Under the pieces are notes generated by a model that had not been told where the DNA came from, did no database searches, and saw only the letters and a list, made by a program, of their open reading frames with translations. A stretch of DNA of 64,000 bases. It comes from Oscheius tipulae (Eukaryota; Nematoda; Chromadorea; Rhabditida; Rhabditidae). Location of the stretch: contig JASJZH010000005.1 of assembly GCA_037178975.1 (NCBI GenBank), positions 1,798,001 to 1,862,000 on the forward strand, read 5' to 3'. Every line of letters begins with the position of its first letter. Within the stretch, counting starts at the first letter, position 1. Both the position numbers and the translations under genes were made by a program. Positions 11,537 through 22,271 of this stretch are shown piece after piece.

Positions 11537-12819
11537 CAGGGTGGCCGATAAGTATTGGCGCGTTTCTTGGCGCGGTGTTTTGCGATTTAATTGCAGCAAA
11601 GTTTTCACGTTTTTTGTGTTATTTTGTGTATTTATATATTCTGTTCCCTATAATGTATCATTCCACTGATTTGCAGTACACATAAAGCCGTGTCAACACC
11701 GAGAAGCCATCGCTCGCCTCGCCCAAAATGGAGAAAAGGCATGCTCCATCTCGCGTCGAATGAAGATTCCTCTCCGGACGGTACAGCGGATCGTGAAGCA
11801 GTGGAAGTCGACTGGAAACGTCACCCCGAAGACATCTTCCGGTCGTCCCCGTTCTGTAAACACGAGAACAGTTCGAGGAATCATCAAAAAAAGGATCACC
11901 AGAAACGATGCAGTCAGCATGAACTCGATTGCGAAAGGCCTCAATATCGCAAGATCCACTGTTCAATCGATCGTCAAAATATCCCTGGGACTTCGGAGCT
12001 ATCGAGTTTTCAAAGGTCAGCACCTATCCGATGATGTGAAGCTCAAGAGACTGACAAGAAGCAAGGAGATGCTCAAAATGTTGAAAGTGCGGCGCATCCA
12101 AGACATCCTCTGGACTGATGAGAAAATTTTCACTGTTGAAAAGGCTCATAACTCTCAAAATGATCGCCAATTGATGAGTCCGATGCTGAAGAACTCCCGA
12201 ACGCGCAGAATTGCCACGAAAACCCTTTTTCCGTAAGAAGTTATGGTCTGGGGAGGAATCTCGGCGACTGGCAAGACTCAACTCGTATTCATTGAGCAAA
12301 ACGTCATAATCAACGCTCACGTCTATCAAGAAAAGGTCCTGAAGACTGCTGTTATGTCCTGGAAAAAGGAAAACAAGAAGATGATCTTTCAACAAGATTG
12401 GGCTCCAGCTCATGGTGCAAAGACGACGATGGCCTACCTGCAGCAGCATTGTCCCGGTTTCCTCACCAAGGAGCAATGGCCTTCCAACAGTCCAGACCTC
12501 AATCCCCTCGACTTTTCCGTATGGGGTTACATGGAAGACCAGCTGAAGAACCGAAAAATCACAAATTTGGATCATCTTCGACGCGAACTCATCAAGATCT
12601 GGGACAATATGGACACGGACTACTTGCGCCGCACCGTCGATTCCGTCATCCCACGCCTGAAGGCCTGTGTCAAAGCTAAAGGAGGACACTTCGAGCAGTT
12701 CCTATAGATCTTCAATCGGACCGTGTTTATGCTTAGTTGCTTCAATAAAAATGAAAAAAATGCATATCCTCGAGAAATGAACGTGTTTTTAAGCGCGCCA
12801 ATACTTATCGGCCACCCTG
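11537..12819 (+). mobile_element. maT-type (DD37D) mariner inserted in the Helitron
   Basis: Terminal inverted repeats start CAGGGTGGCCGATAAGTATT and extend 26 bp (11,537-11,562 and the reverse complement at the right end), flanked by a TA target duplication (11,535-11,536 and 12,820-12,821). Length is 1,283 bp. The two TIRs appear identical over their first 26 bases, so the insertion looks young relative to the decayed Helitron it interrupts. Confidence 0.92.
11690..12707 (+). pseudogene. DD37D mariner transposase with one nonsense codon
   Basis: A continuous frame reads HREAIARLAQNGEKACSISR, a helix-turn-helix region (PLRTVQRIVKQWK), then LWTDEKIFTVE (first Asp), IFQQDWAPAHGA (second Asp) and NSPDLNPLDFSVW (third Asp), with 37 residues between the second and third Asp. 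The only break is an in-frame TAA at 12,234-12,236, just before VMVWGGIS. Apart from that stop the protein looks whole, so this copy was active recently. The initiator codon is unclear and may lie beyond a short 5' intron. Confidence 0.85.
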
Positions 12820-12829
12820 TACAATTGAT

Positions 12830-14110
12830 CTCTACACTCGAATTATGGACCAGAGAGCCTGTGCTAGACGTCAACATAACGTACAGTACACTACGTCTAC
12901 TCGAAAAGAACTGCTCATGGCTATTCAAAATCGGGCTAACAAGTACGGACGCAAGATTGGATGCATAGCCACAGTACCAGTTACTGTTCCAGGATCTTCA
13001 CGATACTTACAGAAAAAGTATGAGGACGCTATTGCAATGTCTAACCAGCTCGGTCATGCAGACCTTTTCGTCACTTATACATGTAATGTCAATTGGCTAG
13101 AAATCAAAGTAATATTTTTCCCATTTTTTAAAATTTTGTTTTGAGGAAAATTTGAAAAAAGGACAAAGTTGGGCTGATAGACCGGAGCTGATCGAACTAA
13201 AACTCAAAGCTTTTCTCGAAAGGTTATGCGGGCAGCAAGCAACTCAAAGAAAACGTGGAAAACCTGGTAGAATTGACTTCTCTTCTTCTCTTACAAACAA
13301 CGATTTGAGGCATTTTCGGAATGGTAAAATGGTTCGCCTACTCTATCGAGTTTCAAGCACGCGGTCCTCCTCACGCGCACATAATAGTCTCACTCGACGA
13401 GCACGTTACAACAGCCGAACAAGTTGACCGCATATGCCAAGCCTATTTCCCAAAAATGGATTCTCATAGCAGAGCGGAAAAACAAGAAAAAGTTAAATGA
13501 TTGCGCGACTTAGTCGAGCAATTCATGACGCATAGACTCTGTGAAGGAGACGAAAATGTAAGATGCTTTTGGTTTAAATCACTTTTGTTTCATAGGCATA
13601 TTGTCGACAGAATATCAATAAGACTACTCCCTAGTGCAAAAAACATTTTCCCCAAGAATATTCCGATCACACCCATTACAACGATCGAGACTACCCAGTT
13701 AAGAGACGTCCAGATGACGGCGAGGGATTCTCTATGAAAAATTCATCTGGGAAAGAAGTCTGGGCTGACAACAGATATGACGTCACGACAAATTTTGACC
13801 TCTTATCCGAATTCGAATGTCATATTTGCATCGAAGTCATTTCACAGATAAGAGTGTTCAAGTATCTGTTTAAGTACATTTATAAGGTGCTTATATTTTC
13901 TTAATTTTGGCAACAAAACGTTTTAGGGATATGACAGAGTGATAATCGAATCAATCAGTAATTTGGGAGGAATGAACGTAAAAGCTGACATGACTGCAAC
14001 CGGCGATATTTTCCACTCTGTCAGTTCCCACATGTCCCAAGGAGTCCTTAAAAGGCGAAATGCAGAGGCTGTAAAAATGTTATCTCTGAATGGCGTTTCA
14101 GCGTAAAAAT
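12830..14110 (+). pseudogene. Helitron HUH Rep endonuclease region
   Basis: After the mariner, the frame reads VPGSSRYLQKKYEDAIAMSN, DLFVTYTCNVNWLEIK, then EFQARGPPHAHIIVSL, which contains the HUH-type PHAH metal-binding motif. The region VFKYLFKYIYKGYDR (from 13,858, continuing across an intron at 13,926) holds the tyrosines expected for the Helitron Y2 motif. The Rep domain nicks and joins single-stranded DNA during rolling-circle transposition. Frame changes near 13,400 and a stop at 13,498 show decay. Confidence 0.8.
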
Positions 14111-14164
14111 TTTAACTAGATTTGCCTTAAAATTGGGTTTAGAACAGACGAAAATAAAAATCCC

Positions 14165-16485
14165 ATGCTCGTGTACGATGAAAATCATCTCATCGAAGAT
14201 CAAAGAGAGTTAACAGCATGTGAAGCAGCATGGGAAATAATCAGTCTTCCACGAACACATGCTGCACACACTGTCGAGACTCTCTTTGTCCATGCTCCTC
14301 AAGAAGAGCCAATACACATTTTCGAAGGTGAAGAAGAAGAAATGTATAAGAAGGCCCAAGAAAATCAAGTTACTAGCCGTCTCAAAGCCTGGTTTGAGCT
14401 CAACAAAAGTGATGAGTCTGCCAAGGATCTGCATTATCAAGAGCTCCTCAGGTATTATATCTACGAAAAAGATCACTGGAGAAAACGACAGAGAAATTTG
14501 AGTCAGCATATTCTCGGCACTGTCAAATCAGTTCATCCCCGAAATATTGAGCAATTCGCTATTCGATTACTGGCCACTACTCGAAAAGGAGTTACCTCTT
14601 TTGACGATTTGAGAACTGTGGACGATAAAATATGTGATACTTTTGTTTCTGCCGCTAAGGTATTTTTTGGCAAACTTCCAGTTCAAATTTGAATTCTAGA
14701 AACTGAAACTTATGACTGATCAACAAGAATGGCATGACGCTATAGTCGAAGCAGCTGAATTCCAAAAACCTTCGGCTATAAGACGCCTCTTCAGCTCAAT
14801 CCTTCTCTATTGTGCTGTATTGGATCCAAAAGACCTTTAGGAAAAACAAAAAGAACACTGTTATGAAGCGAGACCAGATTGGTCTGACGAATGAAAAGAA
14901 GCCCAGGCTCTATATCATATCGGCAAAACCTTAAAGTATCACGCAACGAGTTTGAGTCGTCTCAACTTGCCAGGTTTCTTTTTAAAAAAGGTTTTTATTA
15001 AGCCCAATTTTTAGAAATTAGACGAAAACATTTGCCAGAAAATGTCGAAGAGTATAGTGATGCTTTTGAAGACCAAACTACCCCAGCAATAGCTACTCAA
15101 ATAGCTCAAAAGTTCATCAACGTAATCTTTCCATCTATTGTTTGCTTTTAAAAACAATTTAGCGCCTCAATGCTTACCAAAGACGTGTTTTTGAAACAAT
15201 TTCGGAGTCAGTTATGAACCAAAAAAGACAGAGTTTCTTTATAAATGGAGCCGGAGGGACAGGCAAAACGTTTGTCTACAAAGCACTCTACTATTATTTC
15301 CGATCGAAAGGCCTAAAAGTAACCATTTTTGTACAAATCTATTAAAATTTTTAAAGGTTTTGGCATGTGCACACACAGGTGTAGCAGCAATTTTACTCCC
15401 TTTTGGTCAAACAGCTCACCGAGCCTTCCATATTCCTCTATTGACAGAAGAAAGCATGCACTGCAAAGTGAAGCTCGAATCATCAGATGGTAAAAGAAGT
15501 TTTTCCAAATTAGTTGACTTTTAGCACAATATCTTCATGACGTAGATGTAGTTCTGTGGGACGAGGCCCCTATGACTGACAGACGAACTTTGCAATCCGC
15601 TCACGAGTTGTTTATCAACATTCACGTAAATGACCCAGCCGCTTGTGGCAAACAATTTGCTGGAATTCCATTCTTTTTCGGCGGAGACTTTCGTCAAACT
15701 CTTCCTGTCGTTTTAGGAGTAAAAGGAGCAGAAGTGTTGAATTACAGTTTGCTCAGAAGTGGCTTATGGAAAAAGCTGACAGTTTGTACACTTTTTAATC
15801 ATGTCAAAAAGGTTACTTTAGGTCTGTCATCTTAAAGTGAATGTTCGTGCTCAATCTGACCCAAAATACTCGAAATTCCTGACAAAAATAAGTGACGGCA
15901 CATCAAATATTGATCAAAATCTCCGCGAAACGGATCAAGTAGATTTACCTCAAAGTATCATAGCGAACTCGGAAGAAGAATTGATTACTGAGCTTTTCGG
16001 CAAAAAAAAAAACGATCCAAACAAAAAGATTGCTAAGCGCGAACTCGTCGAAAGTACCTCAATAATGACAGTCGATAATCGTACAGCTTTCCTTCTCAAT
16101 GACAAGGTTCAAAGCTTTTAGTTTCCAAAAACACAGATCTGTTTAGATTCTTAGTATTCTTGATGGAGAAACAGTCGAATACAAAAGTATCGACGAGTAC
16201 GATCCGGACAAGGGTTTCGAAAATTTGGATCCAGACATCTACAATACAATTACCCCCTCCGGAATGCCTTTGCATAATCTTCGTCTAAAAGTTGGGGCTG
16301 TGGTCATTCTTTTAGTTAACTTGAATGTCTCCAAGGGTCTTGTAAACGGAACTAGACTAATCATAACGAAACTGGGCAAAAACGTTAGTTTTTTTTAGAT
16401 GTTGTGAACTAAAATATCGTTTTCAAGATTATTCTTGCTGATCCAGTAACAAACGATTCCATTCCTCACAAAAAGCATGATCCCG
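14165..16485 (+). pseudogene. Helitron Pif1-type helicase region
   Basis: A CEAAWEI segment (14,218) precedes the helicase, whose motifs are clear: FINGAGGTGKTFVYK (Walker A, 15,240), ACAHTGVAA (motif Ia), VVLWDEAPM (Walker B, 15,548), GGDFRQTLPV (motif III, 15,680) and the C-terminal SGMPLHNLRLKVGAVVILL. It should unwind DNA during transposition. The expected final motif (a TINKSQGQT-like block) is absent after 16,480, so the C-terminus is lost. In-frame stops occur near 14,838 and 14,892. Confidence 0.85.
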
Positions 16486-16676
16486 TCATCTTACACTTTT
16501 CTTCGTCTTTTACATCGTTTTTCTCCATTTTCGCTTGTTTTAACCGGAATATTCTGTTTTAAGACGATCATATATGTTGCCGAACCATGCTACGTTTTTC
16601 CACCGTTAAATACCAATACCATAAGATTTGTTCTTTTCTACTTTCTTTAACGATTATAATAATTTTTCCTTTTCTG

Positions 16677-18601
16677 ATGGACTCAACGCCCCGTCCCATC
16701 TTCCGCCGTCTGTTCTGGAGCTCAGGGCCATTGCCACCGCCTTCTCCTCCGCCGATGCCACCGCCTCCTTCGCCTCCTCCAGATAATTCAAAGGTTTTTT
16801 TGTTTTCATTTTGTTAGGGTCCCCATAACTGTTTGGTTTTGTAACCGTCTTGAAATTTTGGTTGTTTCGAGTAGGATCAGCATTTTTATTGTAAAAAGAG
16901 TGTATACGATAAAATAAAGCTTAGATCCTGAAACCTGTGTTCATTGCTTATTTCAGCAAAAACTAGAGACTTTTCGTACCGAGTTGGTTCATGCTTTTGG
17001 GTCGTTTTCTTCGCAAGGAGTAAAAGGCACCAAACTCTGTGATAAAACTCGTGGAATGATCTCAAACGTCTTCGATCTCTTTGCTGCTATCGTCCCCTCC
17101 TTGTCTGAAGTCTGTCCCGAGCTCAACGATCCTTTTGTCCTCGCAGCTAAGGCAACCAGCATCTCACAGAGAAAGATCAAGGTAATTATCGAGGACCGAA
17201 ATGCTGCTGACGGGACCGGAACGACTGTTACTTCTCCTCGCTCGAAGGCTCTCCCTTCTTGTAAGCCGTGTGTCGTTCCCAAATCCTCGAAGCAGAAGAC
17301 TGAAGAGTTCTCACAAAGGTTTCCCAAAGAGTTGTGTGAAAACATTTCGATGCACATTCATCGAATGTACACCGATCGCACAAAGCTCAGCGTGAGCCTT
17401 TTGCACTCGAAATTGTCTGAAGTCTTTGAGGATGACGGGTTCAAGATGGGCAGGACCAATCTCTACAAAAAAGTTAGGTTTACCTATCGAGTCGTCCGCG
17501 ACAGGAACTTTTTGTATGAGAAACCAAGCCTGGTCAAGCTCAGACACCGCTACTTGAAACGGATCAAAGACCTTAGAGCAGGGAATAGTTTCATAGTTTA
17601 CATGGACGAAACGTGGATATTTGAAGGGATGAGATCCGTAAGAGACTGGGTAGATACTAAAGCTATAGGTACGATTCTGAGCAGTTTTCCTTTCAAACTT
17701 TTATAGAGAATCCAAAAGAGTTCATCGACAGAGGGCTGAAAATTGAACCCGATCCGTCCACTTCCAGAGGAAAAAGAGGAATCGTTGTAGGCTGTATTGC
17801 AGAGACAGGACTGATGTTCGATACATTTGAGGTTTACGGAGAGATTTATTATCTAACCATTACTCTCTTAGGTTTGGACCAACTGTGGAAGAGAGACAGA
17901 TCAAGACTATCACAAGACGATGGACAGCGATCTATTCCATCAGTATTTGAGCAAAATTTTGCCAAAGATAAAAGAGGCCGCTGGAGATCGTCAGGCAATA
18001 TTAGTCATTGACAATGCCGCTTATCACAACAAGCAAGCAGAAAAGGTTAGACTCATACTTGTTACGCTTACCCAAAGAAGATTTATAGTTGCCGACAATC
18101 CGCGATACCAAGGCGGTAATTTCTGAATTTCTCTTGAAACATGGTGTCGAATCCGAGCTCGGAGCAACAAAAGCCGACTTGCTTTACGATCTTGAATGCT
18201 TCTACGAATCTCGTGGTGGTCGAGACCAGATGAAAGTTTTCTCCACGTCCAATCTGGCTCGAGACCATGGTGTTACACTGCTGCGTCTCCCCCCGTATCA
18301 TTGTACTCTTAATCCAATTGAGCACGTGTGGGGGTTTGCTAAGCAATCGCTCTGTAAAAGCACAAAAGGCACCGAAAAGATAGAAAAGATGCGCCGTCGC
18401 TTCATCCAGATCGTCTCTTCTATTCCTCTCCCGATACAGAAGAAATTCTACAACAATGCTTTTCATGTCGAAGAAGAGTTCATCCGCCACGAAGGCCTCA
18501 ATTTTGTAACTCCCCCGATCAATATTCCTATTAGTGATGATTCCCCCGAAGATATTGTTCCTTTTGTTTCCGAGGAGAGTGATTTGGACGAAGATGAGTG
18601 A
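16677..18601 (+). CDS. Intact intron-containing DDE transposase (IS630/Tc1-like)
   Basis: Five exons join with agreeing phases: 16,677-16,793, 16,957-17,668, 17,707-17,831, 17,872-18,045 and 18,089-18,601, giving about 546 aa without a stop. The first exon encodes a proline-rich leader (PPPSPPPMPPPPSPPP). The catalytic core is visible as FIVYMDETWIF (Asp), AILVIDNAAYHN (Asp) and LPPYHCTLNPIEHVWGFAK (Glu), the signature of the IS630-Tc1-mariner superfamily. An insertion of roughly 70 residues sits between the second Asp and the Glu. The C-terminus is acidic (SEESDLDEDE). A polyadenylation signal (CAATAAA) lies at about 18,625. I could not identify terminal inverted repeats, so it may be a domesticated or solitary copy. 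Confidence 0.8.
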
Positions 18602-19104
18602 CGAATTCGTTTTCTACGTTATTTCAATAAATGTTATCTGTTGTTTAACGAAAAACAAAACGGAAAAATAGCTAAAAATACGGGAAAAGATGAAATTGTT
18701 TGGTGAACGAAATACTTGAAGCTAATTTTTAGCCCTTTGAATCCGCGCCAAAAAAAGCCCGCGATGCCTGGTCGTTTGGTTGTTTTTTGTGAACAGACTA
18801 TAATGTTGTTCATAGAAATGCGGTTATTGATTAAGTTTATGGTTTCTATTGGCATAAATCTACAATAAAATTTGGTCTTTTGGGAATTAAAGCTGCAATT
18901 ATAGACATTTCTGAGTGTTTAGACATCTTGTTTGGCAAAAGGTTGGTTGATTTGCTGAATTTTGACTTTTTGTGTGAAAAAGCAACAGTCAAAAGCGGCA
19001 GAAAAAAAACTAACTTGATATAATCGCTTTTCGTCCTGGCCTCGTCCTTCCCGTAGACGGCACGAATGGCCTTCCTGACATCATCTTCTCATCCTGAAAC
19101 TGTT

Positions 19105-19173
19105 ATTCTCCGCTCGGGGGGCGAGCGGGCATCCCAAATGTTGTTCCCCGTGTGGGGAAACGGGTACTCCTAA
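19105..19173 (+). other. Candidate Helitron 3' terminus (hairpins plus CTAA)
   Basis: Two adjacent hairpins, CCGCTCG/CGAGCGG (19,110-19,128) and TTCCCC/GGGGAA (19,144-19,159), are followed 8 bases later by CTAA (19,170-19,173). Helitron 3' ends have a short hairpin about 10 bases before CTRR. The base after CTAA is A, not the usual T, and no second copy is available, so this is a candidate only. Confidence 0.3.
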
Positions 19174-19408
19174 AAATTAGACATTTATCTTGAGAAAAAA
19201 GAGTTACTTACTCTCTTCTTTGTTCTCCGATGTTATTTCGCAACAAAACATAACAAATATTAAAAAAAAGGTATTGAAAAAAGGAAAGAACCATTGGAAA
19301 ACTATAGAGAAAACCTTCACTACAACAAAATTAGCAAAAAAAAAGGCGAGCCAATTAGCTGTCGGAGAGACCGATTTTCGAATTAGAATTTTGACGGTGG
19401 ACGTATGA
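19174..19408. other. No gene seen
   Basis: AT-rich sequence with A-runs between the candidate Helitron end and the rearranged mariner end. The open frame across it is lysine-rich and has no recognisable domain. Confidence 0.5.
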
Positions 19409-20645
19409 TGGTGATTACAACGAATGAAAAAGTTGTTTGGAAGTCAATAAATTTTTGCATTTGAAAAAGCGAAAAGACTTAGCTGTCAACCCAATACCAT
19501 TATGAAGTACCACGTCTGTCCATTTCACGGGTAGCTTACGGATGCCACGCTCGTAGAACACCTTGGGTTTCGATGCGAAGAAGTTTGTCAACTAGGTTTT
19601 GGGTGCGCCGTCGAAATCGAACTATTGTCCTCCAATCTCGTTGTTGAGAATCAGGAACAGATAATAGTCGGAAGGGGCAAGGTCCGGGCTATAAGGAGGA
19701 TGGGATAGAATCTCCCAACCCAAGTCGTGGATCCTGGAGCGAGTGAGTTTGGTGACATGGGGTGCGCACTGTTCATCTGCAGGATGACTTTCGACTTTAG
19801 CGGCCGTTTCTGACGAAGTGCAACGGTAACCTTTTCAAGTTGCTGGCTGTATATGGCAGCCGTAAGGGTAGTTCCAGCATCCAGCAGTTCCCAGTGCACT
19901 ACTTCTTCGATGTCCCAGAAAACACAGAACATAATCTTCTGTTGATGGATGTCAGGTTTCACATCAGGACTTGGTGTCTGCCCTGGATCCACCCATTGAC
20001 GCTTTTCTTGGAAGTTTACCTACGTTACCCACTTCTCATTCCCCATCACCAGGTGTGGTAAAAAGGATTTCCTCTCATACCTGGACAGGAGAGAATGGGC
20101 GACGGACATGCGCTGCCACTTCTGAGTGTCACTGAGGTCATGCGGCAACCAAGTGCCCAGTTTCTTCATAAATCTCAATTGCTTCAAATGATGTTCCACT
20201 GCAGCATGACTGACAGACAGTGCCTCTGCTAGTTCACGGGTAGTCTGGCGATTGTTCTCGTTCAGCTGCAGCAGCCTCGATTCATCAAAAGTTGATCTTG
20301 GCTCATCTTCGACGCTTTTGTTCCCAGACCGGGAGCGATAGAGCCACAACTGGCATACCCTCGTAGACGTCGTCCCTTGGCCATAAACATCGTTGATATC
20401 AGCCGCCGTTTGGGCTCCATTCGTGCCTTTGAGGAACTCATGTAGATTGTAGGGTGGCAGGTCATCAATAGTCCGGATTAAAACGAATAGAGAATAAGAA
20501 GAAGGGAAGTGGTGTCTTGCATGGTGGTGGTAGAGAACTGAGTGAGCAACATGAGGTGCTATAACCAATAGCTCGGCCGTTGTTGTAAACGAGGCAGGGG
20601 ACATATTTACAAAAAGCGAAAAGACTTATTTACCAACCCAATACC
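19409..20645 (-). mobile_element. Dead mariner (DD34D type) with rearranged 3' end
   Basis: On the minus strand the element starts with a typical mariner terminus (TTGGGTTGGT... GTCTTTTCGC, 20,612-20,645) and reads to the transposase C-terminus GIRKLPVKWTDVV at about 19,500. The remaining terminal segment (about 90 bp with the polyadenylation-like CAATAAATTTTTGC and the TIR) follows in the opposite orientation at 19,409-19,495. This fits a local inversion of the element's end. Confidence 0.75.
19497..20604 (-). pseudogene. Mariner transposase, catalytic residues mutated
   Basis: A SETMAR-like mariner transposase is recognisable: FLKGTNGAQTAADINDVYGQ, RQTTRELAEALSVSHAAVEH, KKLGTWLPHDLSD and VVHWELLDAGTTL. 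The first catalytic Asp (normally GDEKW) reads GNEKW, and the second (normally MDNARPH) reads MNSAHP. The third motif, SPDLAPSDY, survives only after a frame shift near 19,690. All three changes rule out activity. Confidence 0.85.
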
Positions 20646-20689
20646 ATGTCACTTACTACAAAACCGATTTTTTTTCTTGAGACTCAAAG

Positions 20690-21563
20690 AGTACATTATT
20701 TCATGAATGCATAATATAAAATCAGTAACCGCTGAAACAGAAAAAGAATGGTTCAACCATTGCAGAAGAGTACATAATTTCAATAGTTTTTGTTGTTTTG
20801 ATCAGAGATGCTCCAATGATATCTGTATGAAAAACGATTTATTTCAATGGAAAACACGCACAAAATTGTTTTTGAAGAGAGCACGAAGAGTCACAGGAGC
20901 CATCGGCCCTCATGGGACAGAGACAGACATCAGTACTTCCGACCCAGGTACAGCCTGTCGAGCACTGAAACATGTGGGTTTAGAGAGATTCGAAAACACT
21001 ACATCCCTGACACTTTTTTATTTCATTTTCTTCCTATTCGATTCAATCTTCTAATCAGCCAACATGCCGTTTTTGCTACATATGGATTTAGTGAAAAAAA
21101 ATGTACAATAGACCACAGTAAGTGAGAGAGTGTTCAACTATTCGAAGACATACACTAGCCGTACCAGTACCCAATAAATAATCCTAAAGGTCCAATATAG
21201 TGTTTTTGAACAAACGTGCAGAAAAAAGTTGTGTTTCACTGATAGTGTACTACAATCCTGAGGTGACCACCGTCTTTGATTCGTCATTTAACGCCATAAT
21301 ATTTTTGATTCACTCTGAAGATAGCAGGACCTGGTTCCGAATAGGATAGTCGCCATCACACTCGTAGATCTATCAAAAACATTCTTACCTGAGCCGACAT
21401 CCCTTCTCCCGCTAGAATAGCCAGAATAGTGATGAAAACAAGCGGTTTGAACATTGTACAGCGGTCAGTTTACGTCCTCCCGGTTGCTTTTTGAAGTGTC
21501 TTCTCTGCTAATCCGATATGTAAATATTTTCTCTCGTTCTGTTGGGAACACAGCTGAAGAGAG
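20690..21563 (+). repeat. R1 copy plus block duplicated at 24.5-25.2 kb
   Basis: 20,690-20,890 is the second R1 copy. From 20,878 to about 21,563 the sequence matches 24,509-25,220 in direct orientation over roughly 680 bp, with small indels. The block includes the LINE-like word ARRVTGAIGPHG, a stretch of shared non-coding DNA and, on the minus strand, a signal-peptide exon. The copies are about 3.6 kb apart and flank the MSP fragment. Confidence 0.75.
21389..21454 (-). CDS. Small secreted-peptide gene, signal-peptide exon (copy 1)
   Basis: A 22-codon exon encodes MFKPLVFITILAILAGEGMS followed by AQ, a textbook signal peptide, ending at a GTAAGAATG donor. The paralogous exon at 25,055-25,120 differs at several codons but keeps hydrophobicity, start and donor. 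The following exon is uncertain: the next 100 bp keep a shared frame (ATILFGT..CY) that runs to a stop in both copies. Function is unknown. Confidence 0.45.
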
Positions 21564-21630
21564 ACCCTCATTTTCACCCAAATATCCTTTCTGGGGAAAT
21601 TTCCAAGATTTCCTCCTCTGCTTATATAAG

Positions 21631-21910
21631 CCCGTCTCATCGCATCGGATGGACCATTCAGATGACCAACATGAAGCGTCTCGGCGTCGACCCGGCCTGT
21701 GGAGTCCTCGATCCTCGATTCCAGGAAGCTACCCTGATGGCTGTCAGCTGCGATGCCTTTGCCTTCGGACAGGAGGACACCAAGAACGATCGCATCACCG
21801 TCGAATGGACCAACACGCCTGATGGAGCCGCCAAGCAGTTCCGCCGCGAGTGGTTCCAGGGCGACGGAGTGGCTCGTCGCAAGAACCTCTTCATCGGATA
21901 CAACTCTTAG
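21631..21910 (+). pseudogene. Major sperm protein (MSP), C-terminal part only
   Basis: The frame contains [52 protein letters not shown] and [14 protein letters not shown], unmistakable MSP C-terminal sequence. MSP is the nematode cytoskeletal protein that drives sperm motility and also acts as a signal. The domain's first roughly 45 residues are missing: upstream of 21,631 the frame carries unrelated sequence. An unusual three-residue expansion follows the LDP motif. Codons are GC-rich and a polyadenylation signal AATAAA follows at 21,917. It is either a 5'-truncated pseudogene or the second exon of a gene whose first exon I cannot see. Confidence 0.8.
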
Positions 21911-21949
21911 GTTTTAATAAATAAATGTAAAAAGTTTTTGTGATGTTCG

Positions 21950-22211
21950 TTGTTTTTATCGCCGGTGGTTCTACCCCCATGAGTTTGGTAGTGTCTTGCA
22001 AAGATAGACAAAAAAGTTTGTCTAGATTCAACATGGGCGATTTCGTGATACTTGTCCGGGTGTGCCGAGAATTGTGAACCAACCTGCATCGGGGAAGTTT
22101 TTCTTCCGCTTCATCCTTGGAAAGATCCAAACGCCAGAGCAGGGTGAGCTCAGCCGCTTTGGCCGCAAGTGCTCCAGCGAGGCTAGCTAAAACGACGACT
22201 ATTACGCGCAT
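21950..22211 (-). CDS. Putative secreted protein, 5' exon
   Basis: The start at 22,211 gives MRVIVVVLASLAGALAAKA, a strong signal peptide, followed by LTLLWRLDLSKDEAEEKLP. A GATGCAG|GTTGGT donor near 22,086 suggests that the reading frame beyond it may be intron; the long open frame continues to 21,891 but overlaps the MSP 3' end on the other strand. No domain is recognised. It is convergent with the MSP fragment. Confidence 0.4.
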
Positions 22212-22271
22212 AATTGTTTCTTACCAAGTATTCCAATTACGACAATCGTTACCAGATGACAGTTACAGGTT

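Larger units (their letters stand above)
9480..16500 (+). mobile_element. Helitron (Rep/helicase), decayed, with nested insertion
   Basis: The segments appear in Helitron order: N-terminal domain (9.5-11.5 kb), HUH Rep domain (12.8-14.0 kb) and Pif1-type helicase (14.2-16.5 kb), all on the plus strand and split by short introns. A mariner sits inside it at 11,537-12,819. There are several stops and frame changes (for example near 14,840 and 14,890), and the last helicase motifs are missing after 16,480. The 5' TC terminus was not located; a candidate 3' hairpin lies at 19.1 kb. Confidence 0.85.

Noticed and set aside
11690-12034. Plus-strand 114-codon frame rich in R, H and S over the mariner, and the minus-strand frames there
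   Set aside because: They are shadows of the mariner transposase frame.
12024-12689. 221-codon minus-strand frame
   Set aside because: Antisense shadow of the C-terminal half of the DD37D transposase.
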